Positions 54,833 to 63,140 of a stretch of 64,000 nt of DNA are shown piece after piece; the first letter of the stretch is position 1; each line of letters opens with the position of its first letter. Source of the DNA: Tepidanaerobacter sp. EBM-38. GTDB taxonomy: Bacteria; Bacillota; Thermosediminibacteria; Thermosediminibacterales; Tepidanaerobacteraceae. The stretch covers positions 41,839-105,838 of the forward strand of contig MPOT01000086.1 in NCBI GenBank assembly GCA_001896545.1, in the 5' to 3' direction. The notes under the pieces were generated by a model, which ran no database searches, was not told the DNA's origin, and saw only the letters and a program-made list of their open reading frames with translations. The translations under genes were made by a program, and so were the position numbers.

Positions 54833-55141
54833 TTAGCTGTTTGTAAGGTTAATAGCAAGATCTAAAATTTTCGCACCATTTACCGATCCGTATACGGCTG
54901 GCGGAATGATAATATATTTTTTGTTTTTTTGTTCGCACAAACTTTTTATATATGGCTCTTTGTATCTTATTTGTGGTCCGACCATTATTACATCATAATT
55001 ATCGATTATCTGTTCTAATTCCTCGATGGCATTGGCATCGACTTTAATATCTTTAATATTTCGCTTTTCAATCTCCTTTTTCATTTTTTCAACAATCAGG
55101 CTTGTCGACATACCGCCTGCGCAAACTAATAATATTCTCAT
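54833..55141 (-). CDS. PTS Lac/cellobiose-family IIB component
   Basis: This 102-residue protein has the phospho-accepting Cys8 at the end of the first strand (ILLVCAGGMSTSLIV), followed by DYDVIMVGPQIRY-like strands: the small tyrosine-phosphatase-like fold of IIB(Cel/Chb). Its start overlaps the IIC stop by four bases. Confidence 0.93.
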   Translation of the reverse strand: MRILLVCAGGMSTSLIVEKMKKEIEKRNIKDIKVDANAIEELEQIIDNYDVIMVGPQIRYKEPYIKSLCEQKNKKYIIIPPAVYGSVNGAKILDLAINLTNS

Positions 55142-56403
55142 ATATTTTCCTCCGTTACTTGTTTTGTTTCTTCCTCGAGTTTCATCTTATCCCACATTTT
55201 AAGGAATGGATAATAGATGATAGCGGCAATAATAATATTAACTAATTGCAGTATAATGGCTTTCCAATCTCCGGTTGTTAAGAAGCCGCTAATAAAAGCG
55301 GGAGTTGTCCAGGGAACTATTGCATAAGGTCTAGCAACTAAATTAGTTGCCATCGCGGCGTATGTCGTAACAGCTGCTGCCAAGGGAGCCAGTATAAACG
55401 GAATAAACATTACAGGATTCATTATTATAGGCATGCCAAAGGTTATAGGTTCATTAATATTAAACATTGTGGGCCAGATTCCGACTTTGCCAATGGCTTT
55501 TAACTGTGAAGACTTAGCATTTAATAACAAAAGAGCAAGAGCAAAAGTTGCACCGGCACCGCCAACAAAGACAAATACATAAATGAACTGGTTTGTTATA
55601 ATGTTTGGCAGCATTTCTCCCGCTGCTTTAGCTACTGCATTTTGTTCAGATAAAGATAGCCATACCGGCCCTAAAAAGACTGCTACAATATCAGCGCCTT
55701 GTATTCCCACACACCAAAGAAGCTGAATTATAATTATTGCTATAAGGGTAGCAGGCAAAGAAGAACCCAGATTCATAATGGGTATTCCCAGAACGATATT
55801 AATAGCTTCAGGTAAAGTTAAGCTTGTGCTTCTCAACAATATAATATTAACAATCCAAACGAGAAGTAACATAGCAAATCCCGGAAGTAATGCCGCAAAA
55901 GACCTAACTACAAAAGGCGGAACTTCAGCAGGCATTTTAATAAAAATGTTTTTCTCCATAAAAAATCTTTGAATTTCTACACTTAAAATAGCGATAACCA
56001 TCGCAACAAATAAGCCCTTGCTCCCAAGCCATTCTGCAGGAATATTACCATTATCTGTAGCAGGCATCGAAAGTAAAAATGCTGACACACTTATTATGCC
56101 GGATGCTAGACTGTCAAGCTTGTAAGAATTCGAGAGTGAGTATGCAACCGAAAAAGATGCTACAAGTGCAAGGATTCCAAAAGTAGCGTTAGAAACTTTA
56201 GAAAGCTCGCCTCTAAAAGGTGCAACTGCAGCATCTAGAGCTTCTATAGGCGGGTAAGCTATTATTAAAAATAGAGAGCCAACCAATAAAAGCGGCATTA
56301 CAGCAACAATTCCCTCACGCAATGCTTTAAGATGTCTTTGTTCCGCAAGTTTTCCTGCGAAAGGCATAAAGTGGTCATTTAAAAAATTCATAATAGCGTC
56401 CAA
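55138..56403 (-). CDS. PTS Lac/cellobiose-family IIC permease
   Basis: This membrane component has about ten hydrophobic segments and the family start MNFLNDHFMPFAGKLAEQRHLKALREGI, with the substrate region IMNLGSSLPATLI and NINEPITFGMPIIMNPVMFIPF (conserved Glu). Specificity is beta-glucoside-like by family only. Initiation is uncertain: ATG 56412 touches the AAAGGA ribosome-binding site, so TTG 56403, nine bases from it, or ATG 56391 are likelier. It is the first gene of the minus-strand operon IIC-IIB-IIA-TIM barrel. Confidence 0.9.
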   Translation of the reverse strand: MDAIMNFLNDHFMPFAGKLAEQRHLKALREGIVAVMPLLLVGSLFLIIAYPPIEALDAAVAPFRGELSKVSNATFGILALVASFSVAYSLSNSYKLDSLASGIISVSAFLLSMPATDNGNIPAEWLGSKGLFVAMVIAILSVEIQRFFMEKNIFIKMPAEVPPFVVRSFAALLPGFAMLLLVWIVNIILLRSTSLTLPEAINIVLGIPIMNLGSSLPATLIAIIIIQLLWCVGIQGADIVAVFLGPVWLSLSEQNAVAKAAGEMLPNIITNQFIYVFVFVGGAGATFALALLLLNAKSSQLKAIGKVGIWPTMFNINEPITFGMPIIMNPVMFIPFILAPLAAAVTTYAAMATNLVARPYAIVPWTTPAFISGFLTTGDWKAIILQLVNIIIAAIIYYPFLKMWDKMKLEEETKQVTEENI

Positions 56404-56455
56404 AATAATCATCCTTTCTTTTTTATCTTATAGTATTATCTAAAATTAACATATA

Positions 56456-56471
56456 AGCAAAAAGCATGCCA
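56456..56471 (-). promoter_or_regulatory. Sigma-54 promoter of the PTS operon
   Basis: On the minus strand TGGCATGCTTTTTGCT matches the -24/-12 consensus TGGCACG-N4-TTGCW with one mismatch. It lies about 50 bases before the IIC start codon. No sigma-A pair competes with it. Confidence 0.88.
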
Positions 56472-56509
56472 TATCTTAAAACCTTGATTATATTAAGGTA
56501 ATTTTATTA

Positions 56510-56581
56510 TGTGTATTAATTTGTATCGGTGTGTATTGTAAAGTTGAATATATAATACTCATGTGTATGAAAAGTGTATAA
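56510..56581. promoter_or_regulatory. Candidate activator-binding repeats upstream of the PTS promoter
   Basis: TGTGTATTA (56510), TGTGTATTG (56530), TGTGTATGA (56562) and AGTGTATAA (56573) are spaced 20, 32 and 11 bases, close to two, three and one helical turns. They lie 40-125 bases upstream of the -24/-12 element, where a LevR-type activator would bind. An inverted repeat ACCTTGAT/TTAAGGT at 56481-56499 lies nearby. Confidence 0.45.
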
Positions 56582-56648
56582 TGTATCTTGCCTAATTTTG
56601 CAAAGAACCAATTTAATTGCATTATTTTGTAAAACTGTTAAACTTAAA

Positions 56649-56663
56649 TTATCAAATTGATAC
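56649..56663. promoter_or_regulatory. TTATCA-N3-TGATAA-type site before the sigma-54 activator gene
   Basis: TTATCAAATTGATAC matches 11 of the 12 arm positions of the site repeated three times at 58460-58559. It lies 40 bases before the activator start and suggests autoregulation. Confidence 0.65.
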
Positions 56664-56702
56664 AGATATTTATCTAAAGACGGCTGACGGAGGGAAATAA
56701 AG

Positions 56703-58451
56703 TTGGCAAGTATTTTAAAAAGCATGCAGGATACTGTTGAAAAATATGCGAATGTTTTGTCTCAGGTTTTGGGCGTTGATGTGGAAATCGTAGATGATAA
56801 TTTTGAGCGTATAGCGGGCACAGGCATGTTTTCTGGCAGGATAAACAGGAACATGGAAGATGAAGGTTATGTTTATAAGGATGTTATGAAAACAGGCAAA
56901 CAACGAATTATTTCAGAACCCGGTAAGCACGAGATATGCAAGAATTGCCCTAAAATAGCTCAAGAAGGTCGTTGCGAAGAGACGTTTGAAATGAGTATGC
57001 CTATAAAAATCGGAGAAAAGGTTGTAGGCGTGATGGGATTTGTATGCTTTAGCGATGCGCAAAAGGAACATATTTTAGGTAATTCGGACACCTTTATGGA
57101 ATTTTTAGAGCAAATGTCAGACCTTATTTCTTCAAAAGCGAAGGAAGAAATCGAAAAGCAGAATATGCTTACTCTTATTGATATGCTAAATGACATAATC
57201 GATAAAATTGATCAGGGAGTAATCGTATTAGACAAGAATGAGAAAATTTTAAAGGCAAACAGTATAGCAAAAAATATTTTGAATATAAATGATGTTACAG
57301 ATGTTTTCCCCACAATAAAAATCAAGGCAACCGGAAATTCTCTTTTAAATATGAAAGAATATGAACTTGCGACAGGAACTAAAAATTATATGCTAATTGG
57401 AGAAGAATATGAAATTTTTGAAAGCGAATTTAGTTATAGCAAAGTATTCATATTTACAGATCTAAATTCACTAAAACAAAAAATGTTTTCTGCAACAACT
57501 ACAAAAGAGAATGTGAATCTCGAAAATATTATCGGTGAATCCGAATCTATAAAAATGCTTAAAAATAAGGTCAAAAAAATTGCCCAATCATCTTCAACAG
57601 TTCTTATCATAGGGGAAAGCGGCACAGGAAAAGAGATATTTGCCAGGGCGATACATGCTGAAAGCGATAGAAAAAACAAACCTTTTGTAGCAATTAACTG
57701 CGCGGCAGTGCCCGATACACTCCTTGAGAGCGAACTTTTCGGATACGTAAAAGGTGCATTTACCGGCGCTGACCCCAACGGTAAAATCGGCAAGATAGAG
57801 TTCGCTAATAAAGGCACTTTATTTCTTGATGAAATAGGGGATATGCCGCTTTATTTGCAAGCAAAACTTCTCAGAGTTTTTGAACAAAAAGAGATCGTAA
57901 GGTTGGGTTCAAATACGCCTGTGCCTGTTGATGTCAGGATAATCGCTGCTACAAATAAAAATCTTGAAAAGCTTATTGAAGAAGGGGCATTTCGCGAAGA
58001 TCTTTATTATAGACTCAATGTTATACCCTTTTATATACCGCCTCTTCGCGAACGAAAAGAGGATATACGGGTGCTGACAGATTACTTTGTTCGTAAATAT
58101 TCGGCGCTCTTTAAAAAGAAAGTCATTGGCTTTGAAAGCAAAGTTTGGGATTTACTATATAGTTACAGCTGGCCCGGAAATGTTCGCGAACTCGAGAATG
58201 CAGTGGAGTATATGATAAACATGCTAGACGACAAAGGCATAATAACTGTAAGCTTACTTCCCCAGAAGATAAAGACAAATTTAAATAAGAGTGATACTTT
58301 AATTACACTGGAAGAACTGGAAAAGAATTTGATAGAACGCGCTCTCAATTTATACGGCAATAATGTAACCGGAAAACAGCAAGCAGCAGATGCGCTCGGT
58401 ATAGGAATCGCTACGTTGTACAGAAAAATTAAAAAGTATAATTTATTATAA
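56703..58451 (+). CDS. Sigma-54-dependent transcriptional activator with sensor domain
   Basis: The 582 residues are organised as an N-terminal sensor region (1-150, with the Cys cluster CKNCP...RC that could bind a metal or Fe-S cluster), a PAS-like segment (about 165-250, with [17 protein letters not shown]), the AAA+ domain ([49 protein letters not shown]) and a C-terminal Fis-type helix-turn-helix ([23 protein letters not shown]). TTG start after GGAGGG. It would activate the -24/-12 promoter downstream. A terminator follows at 58615. Confidence 0.92.
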   Translation: MASILKSMQDTVEKYANVLSQVLGVDVEIVDDNFERIAGTGMFSGRINRNMEDEGYVYKDVMKTGKQRIISEPGKHEICKNCPKIAQEGRCEETFEMSMPIKIGEKVVGVMGFVCFSDAQKEHILGNSDTFMEFLEQMSDLISSKAKEEIEKQNMLTLIDMLNDIIDKIDQGVIVLDKNEKILKANSIAKNILNINDVTDVFPTIKIKATGNSLLNMKEYELATGTKNYMLIGEEYEIFESEFSYSKVFIFTDLNSLKQKMFSATTTKENVNLENIIGESESIKMLKNKVKKIAQSSSTVLIIGESGTGKEIFARAIHAESDRKNKPFVAINCAAVPDTLLESELFGYVKGAFTGADPNGKIGKIEFANKGTLFLDEIGDMPLYLQAKLLRVFEQKEIVRLGSNTPVPVDVRIIAATNKNLEKLIEEGAFREDLYYRLNVIPFYIPPLRERKEDIRVLTDYFVRKYSALFKKKVIGFESKVWDLLYSYSWPGNVRELENAVEYMINMLDDKGIITVSLLPQKIKTNLNKSDTLITLEELEKNLIERALNLYGNNVTGKQQAADALGIGIATLYRKIKKYNLL

Positions 58452-58459
58452 GCCGACGG

Positions 58460-58559
58460 TTATCATTTTGATAAACATCTATCATTTTGATAAATGATGT
58501 CATGCCTTCAATATATAGTCGTAGTTGATTTTAACTAATTATATTTATCATTGTGATAA
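58460..58559. promoter_or_regulatory. Three enhancer-type sites (TTATCA-N3-TGATAA)
   Basis: TTATCATTTTGATAA (58460-58474), CTATCATTTTGATAA (58479-58493) and TTATCATTGTGATAA (58545-58559) share inverted six-base arms around three bases. They lie about 108-207 bases upstream of the -24/-12 promoter, the usual place for binding of a sigma-54 activator. The first two are 19 bases apart. Confidence 0.85.
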
Positions 58560-58612
58560 ATATAATTTAAACTTTTAAGAATAATATACAAGTTTATTGT
58601 TCGAAGAAAGCA

Positions 58613-58647
58613 TCTAAAGCCTTATCATACAAGGCTTTTGTTTTTTA
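58613..58647 (+). terminator. Terminator after the sigma-54 activator gene
   Basis: AAAGCCTT and AAGGCTTT form a stem around ATCATAC, followed by TGTTTTTT. It prevents read-through from the activator gene into the catabolic operon. Confidence 0.8.
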
Positions 58648-58666
58648 TTATTGATTTTGCAAGTTA

Positions 58667-58682
58667 TGGCATAGTATTTGCA
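58667..58682 (+). promoter_or_regulatory. Sigma-54 promoter of the diaminopropionate operon
   Basis: TGGCATAGTATTTGCA fits the -24/-12 consensus TGGCACG-N4-TTGCW, with both invariant GG and GC dinucleotides present. It lies 58 bases before the first start codon. Confidence 0.88.
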
Positions 58683-58740
58683 TTATATTTTTAGTAAGAA
58701 ATCGTAAAGTATTAAAATACTAGAAGGCAGGTATTGACTA

Positions 58741-59973
58741 ATGAATAATTTACCAATTAAATTTATTTGCAATAACAATGCTAGAAAAAATTATAGCAAA
58801 AAGGTTTCTGCGGATATTATGTCACAAGAGCAAATTAAAAAGGTGCGTAATTTTCACAAAAGCTTTCCCGAATATTCAGTGACACCGCTGCATACCCTGG
58901 ACAACCTTGCTAAAAGATTTGGGGTAAATAAAATCTGGGTAAAGGACGAATCTTATAGATTTGGTCTTAATGCTTTTAAAGTTTTGGGCGGTTCTTTTGC
59001 TATAGGAAGGTATTTAAGTCAAAAGCTCGGCATACCCCAAGAAGAGATAACATTTGAAAAACTGTGCTCGAAAGAAAAAAGAGAAAAAATAGGCGACATT
59101 ACTTTTGTAACGGCTACCGACGGCAATCATGGGCGAGGGGTGGCATGGGCGGCCAAAAAGTTAGGGCAAAAATGCGTAGTCTTTATGCCGAAAGGTTCTT
59201 CAGAAATACGCCTGCAAAATATAAGAAACGAGGGTGCCGAGGCATCAATCACAGAATACAATTACGATGATTCTGTAAAAATTGCAATAGAATATGCCGA
59301 AAAGCACGGAGGAGTTATTGTACAAGATACGGCTTGGGAAGGATATGAAGACATACCTTTTTGGATAATGCAAGGATATGGCACGTTAATTGATGAAGCA
59401 ATAGAGCAAATCAAGGCACTTGGCGACGATAAACCCACGCATGTTTTTCTTCAGGCAGGGGTAGGTTCATTTGCAGGAGCTGTACAGGGCTATTTAGCAT
59501 CACGTTATAAGGAAGAAAGACCTGTAACACTTATAATTGAGCCTGAAAAAGCTGCATGTATATATGAATCTGCAAAAGCAAGTGACGGAAAGCCACATGC
59601 AGTAAGAGGCAGTCTTGATACTATTATGTCAGGGCTTGCATGCGGTGTGCCAAATATTATAAGCTGGGAAATTTTAAGAGATTATGCTGATATGTATGCT
59701 ATATGCTCTGACGATGTGGCTGCAAGAGGTGTAAGAATACTTGGCAACCCGCTCAAGAAAGATGCGCAAGTGATATCAGGTGAGTCAGGAGCTGTGGGAA
59801 TAGGAGTTTTAAGTTTAATTGCAGAGTCAGGAAAACTCAGCCAAATGAAAGATTTACTCAAGATTGACGAAAAATCCAAAATCCTTCTTATAAGCACAGA
59901 AGGTGATACAGATCCGGTAGACTACAGAAAAATAGTTTGGGATGGCAAATATCCTTCATATGATCTTTTATAA
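58741..59973 (+). CDS. dpaL: Diaminopropionate ammonia-lyase
   Basis: This PLP enzyme (410 residues) converts 2,3-diaminopropionate to pyruvate and two ammonia. The Schiff-base Lys80 is in GLNAFKVLGG; other family segments are ATDGNHGRGVAWAAK, the glycine-rich phosphate loop QAGVGSFAGAVQGY, and SGLACGVPN. Length agrees with YgeX. It is the first gene after the -24/-12 promoter and is followed by a YgeY-type hydrolase, as in the E. coli ygeWXY cluster. Confidence 0.93.
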   Translation: MNNLPIKFICNNNARKNYSKKVSADIMSQEQIKKVRNFHKSFPEYSVTPLHTLDNLAKRFGVNKIWVKDESYRFGLNAFKVLGGSFAIGRYLSQKLGIPQEEITFEKLCSKEKREKIGDITFVTATDGNHGRGVAWAAKKLGQKCVVFMPKGSSEIRLQNIRNEGAEASITEYNYDDSVKIAIEYAEKHGGVIVQDTAWEGYEDIPFWIMQGYGTLIDEAIEQIKALGDDKPTHVFLQAGVGSFAGAVQGYLASRYKEERPVTLIIEPEKAACIYESAKASDGKPHAVRGSLDTIMSGLACGVPNIISWEILRDYADMYAICSDDVAARGVRILGNPLKKDAQVISGESGAVGIGVLSLIAESGKLSQMKDLLKIDEKSKILLISTEGDTDPVDYRKIVWDGKYPSYDLL

Positions 59974-59995
59974 AAATACAAGAGGTGAAAAGGAA

Positions 59996-61177
59996 ATGCT
60001 TACTGAAAATCAACAAAAAGAAGTAATAAGCCTATGCCGAGATTTAATAAGAATCAAAAGCTATTCCGGAGAGGAGGAAAAGCTTGCCACAAAACTTGCT
60101 GAGACTTTCAAAGCAATGGGGTTTGCTGAGATTTTCACTGATGATTATGGCAATGTCATTGGCCATATAAGGGGTAATAAGCCCGGCAAGACTATCCTGT
60201 TTGACGGTCACATGGATACTGTGCCTGCTGATGAAGGCCAGTGGAGCAAGGCACCTTTTGAAGGAATTATTGAGGAAGGGAGGATATATGGTAGAGGAGC
60301 TTCAGACATGAAGGGCGCCATTAGTGCAATGGTATGTGCGGCCGCAAACTATGCAAAAGATACAAATAAGGATTTTGCAGGAGATATATACATTGCAGGT
60401 GTTGTCCACGAAGAATGTTTTGAGGGGATAGCATCTAGAAAAGTCAGCGAAAAAGTAAAGCCTGATTACGTTGTCATAGGAGAAGCTTCAGAATGCAACA
60501 TTAAGCGCGGGCAGAGAGGGAGAGCAGAAATAGTTATAGAGACTTTTGGAAAAAGCGCTCACTCTTCAAATCCTAAAGCGGGAATAAATGCTGTCTATAG
60601 CATGATGAATTTGGTTGATGAGATCCGCAAAATAGAGCCCGTCCATCATGACTTCTTAGGAGATGGGATTTTAGAACTCACAGATATAAAATCATCGCCT
60701 TATCCCGGAGCATCTGTCGTACCTGACTATTGCAGAGCAACATTTGACAGAAGGCTTTTAGTTGGAGAAACAAAAGAAAGTGTTCTGCAGCCGATAAAGA
60801 ATATCATTGCAAGGATGGAGAAAAATGACCCGACTTTCAAAGCAAAAGTATCTTATGCTTTAGGGGAAGAAAAGTGCTACACAGGCACAAAAATACAGGG
60901 AGAAAGATTTTTCCCGGCATGGCTTTATGATGAAAAAGAAGATTTTATCCAAAAAGCCTATAACGGCCTAAAAAGCGCAGGCTTTCAGCCTGAAATAACC
61001 CATTATTCTTTTTGCACTAACGGTAGCCACTATGCAGGAGAGGCGAATATAAAAACACTGGGCTTTGGCCCGTCTAAAGAGAGTCTTGCCCATATAGTGG
61101 ACGAATATATAGAGATCGAACAGCTTCTAAAAGCAACATGTGGGTATTACGAAATAATCAAGGCTTTATTAAGCTAA
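59996..61177 (+). CDS. YgeY-type M20 family metallohydrolase
   Basis: The 393-residue zinc hydrolase has the M20 ligands: His72 and Asp74 in FDGHMDTVPAD, the Asp of GRGASDMKG, the Glu pair HEECFEG, and a distal His in the C-terminal part (NGSHYAG). It matches the YgeY selenium-linked hydrolase family, which co-occurs with diaminopropionate ammonia-lyase. It probably releases a diamino acid or related amino acid from an N-acyl or carbamoyl precursor. ATG 59996 is close behind AGAGGTG; an upstream extension to 59942 overlaps dpaL. Confidence 0.88.
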   Translation: MLTENQQKEVISLCRDLIRIKSYSGEEEKLATKLAETFKAMGFAEIFTDDYGNVIGHIRGNKPGKTILFDGHMDTVPADEGQWSKAPFEGIIEEGRIYGRGASDMKGAISAMVCAAANYAKDTNKDFAGDIYIAGVVHEECFEGIASRKVSEKVKPDYVVIGEASECNIKRGQRGRAEIVIETFGKSAHSSNPKAGINAVYSMMNLVDEIRKIEPVHHDFLGDGILELTDIKSSPYPGASVVPDYCRATFDRRLLVGETKESVLQPIKNIIARMEKNDPTFKAKVSYALGEEKCYTGTKIQGERFFPAWLYDEKEDFIQKAYNGLKSAGFQPEITHYSFCTNGSHYAGEANIKTLGFGPSKESLAHIVDEYIEIEQLLKATCGYYEIIKALLS

Positions 61178-61195
61178 ATCAAGGAGGGTTTTTAG

Positions 61196-62791
61196 ATGAG
61201 CGTTTTCGATATTATAATCAAAAATGGCCGCGTAGTTGATGGAACAGGCGCCAAAGGCAAGAAGGCGGATATAGGTATAAAGAATGGCAAGATTGAAGCT
61301 ATAGATGGCGACCTTAAAGATGCTGAAGGCAAAACAGTAATTGATGCCTCGGATAAGGTAGTATCTCCCGGATTCATCGACACCCATAGCCACTCAGATT
61401 TACACGTATTTGCAGAACCGTTTATTTCGCCAAAGATTCGCCAAGGAGTCACAACTGAAGTTATTGGTCAGGATGGGATGTCACTTGCACCTATAAAAGA
61501 TGAATATATTTCTTCTTGGAAGAAAGCAATGGCAGGTTTAGAAGGCGAATATGAAGTAGAGTGGACATGGAGGAGTACAGGCGAATACTTGAGCCGGCTA
61601 GAAGAGCTTGAGCTTGGCCCGAATATTGCATTTTTAGCGCCTCATGGCAATCTACGCCTTTCGGCTATGGGGCTTGACGACCGCTTGCCGACTACTGAAG
61701 AACTTAAATCAATGGAAAAACTTTTAGAAAATAGCATTAAAGAAGGCGCCTTTGGCATGTCTACAGGAATGATATATCCGCCTTGCTGTTATGCCAAAGT
61801 TGATGAATTTATTGCTCTAGGAAAAGTATTGCATAATACAGGCGCTGTTTTTGTAACACATCAGCGCAGTGAAGCAGATAGCATATTGGACTCAATGGAT
61901 GAAATTCTCACCATTGGGAAAGAGAGCGGTTGCAGAGTCCATTTTTCTCATTTTAAAGTAGCCGGCAAGAAAAATTGGGATAAATTTCCAAAAGTAATGA
62001 AGAAGCTGGATAAAGCACATGAAGAAGGCATTACGGTATCCTTTGATCAATATCCATATGTAGCTGGCAGCACAATGCTCGGAGTAATTTTGCCGCCCTG
62101 GGCTCACGATGGAGGCACAGATAAACTTCTAGAACGACTTAAAAGCCCGGAATTAAGGAAAAAGATGAAAGAAGATATAATTAATGGAATACCTGGATGG
62201 GATAATTTTATTGATTTTGCAGGCCTCGATGGCATTTATGTCACATTTGTTAAAACGGAAAAAAACCAAGATGTAGTTGGAAAGAATTTGGTTGAAATCG
62301 GCGAAATGAGAGGAAAAGACCCTTTTGAAGCTGTATTTGACTTACTGCTTGAAGAAGAAAATGTTGTAGGAATGGTGGACTTTTACGGAAAAGAGGAACA
62401 TGTGATAGAGATTATGAAGAGAAAAGAACATAATGTATGCACTGACGGCATTATGGGAGCAAAACCACATCCTCGGCTGTACGGGACATTTCCTCGCGTT
62501 TTAGGCAAATACGTTCGGGAAGAAAAGGTACTGGATTTAGAGACAGCAATTTACAAAATGACAGGAAAACCTGCAAGTGTTTTAGGATTAAAAGATAGAG
62601 GACTTCTAAAGAAAAATTATGCGGCAGATATAGTTATTTTCGATCCTGAAAAAGTAAAAGATACTGCCGATTATGTTAATCCTATCCAGTACCCCAAGGG
62701 GATTGATTATGTAATTGTAAACGGGCAAATGCTTGTAGATTGTGGCAAGCCGCAACCTAAAAAAGCAGGCAAGGTTTTAAGATTCAGTTAG
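61196..62791 (+). CDS. D-aminoacylase-like amidohydrolase
   Basis: The 531-residue amidohydrolase starts with a beta-sandwich strand set, then the metal motif GFIDTHSHSD. The residues THQRSE, HFSHFK and CTDGIM provide later His/Asp ligands. It belongs to the N-acyl-D-amino-acid deacylase group. The usual GNCG loop carrying the bridging Cys reads GQDG here, with Asp in the Cys place, so substrate or metal content may differ. AGGAGGG upstream. Its operon partners suggest a step in degradation of a ring or N-acyl compound giving diaminopropionate. Confidence 0.85.
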   Translation: MSVFDIIIKNGRVVDGTGAKGKKADIGIKNGKIEAIDGDLKDAEGKTVIDASDKVVSPGFIDTHSHSDLHVFAEPFISPKIRQGVTTEVIGQDGMSLAPIKDEYISSWKKAMAGLEGEYEVEWTWRSTGEYLSRLEELELGPNIAFLAPHGNLRLSAMGLDDRLPTTEELKSMEKLLENSIKEGAFGMSTGMIYPPCCYAKVDEFIALGKVLHNTGAVFVTHQRSEADSILDSMDEILTIGKESGCRVHFSHFKVAGKKNWDKFPKVMKKLDKAHEEGITVSFDQYPYVAGSTMLGVILPPWAHDGGTDKLLERLKSPELRKKMKEDIINGIPGWDNFIDFAGLDGIYVTFVKTEKNQDVVGKNLVEIGEMRGKDPFEAVFDLLLEEENVVGMVDFYGKEEHVIEIMKRKEHNVCTDGIMGAKPHPRLYGTFPRVLGKYVREEKVLDLETAIYKMTGKPASVLGLKDRGLLKKNYAADIVIFDPEKVKDTADYVNPIQYPKGIDYVIVNGQMLVDCGKPQPKKAGKVLRFS

Positions 62792-62822
62792 GTATTAAAA
62801 TTTTAAGGGAGGTGAGGAAGAA

Positions 62823-63140
62823 ATGAAAAATGATCAAGACTATGACATGAAAGATATAGAAGTCGATGAAAGATTTGTGATAGCTAAAAAGGAAATGCTT
62901 ATTGTTTTTGCAGTCCAACTATGCTACACATTTATAATGCTTATAGTTGCATATACTGTCGGGAAAGGCGACCCTAGAAATTACAATTTTATATTAGGAA
63001 TGCCGGCGTGGTGGTTTTATGCCTTACTGATTACAGTATTATTCCTAATTTTAATATACTATCTGGTTTCAAAAATATTCATTCCTGTCAGCGTAGAACC
63101 GTGGATTAAACAAATAAAAGAAAAAAGAGGTGAGCAATGA
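62823..63140 (+). CDS. DUF997/YhdT-like small membrane protein
   Basis: This 105-residue protein has two membrane helices (MLIVFAVQLCYTFIMLIVAY and WWFYALLITVLFLILIYYLV) around a conserved GMPAWW. The pattern is that of YhdT/DUF997 proteins, which accompany sodium:pantothenate-type symporters. Its stop overlaps the start of the symporter gene, so the two are likely subunits or co-folded partners. Confidence 0.85.
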   Translation: MKNDQDYDMKDIEVDERFVIAKKEMLIVFAVQLCYTFIMLIVAYTVGKGDPRNYNFILGMPAWWFYALLITVLFLILIYYLVSKIFIPVSVEPWIKQIKEKRGEQ

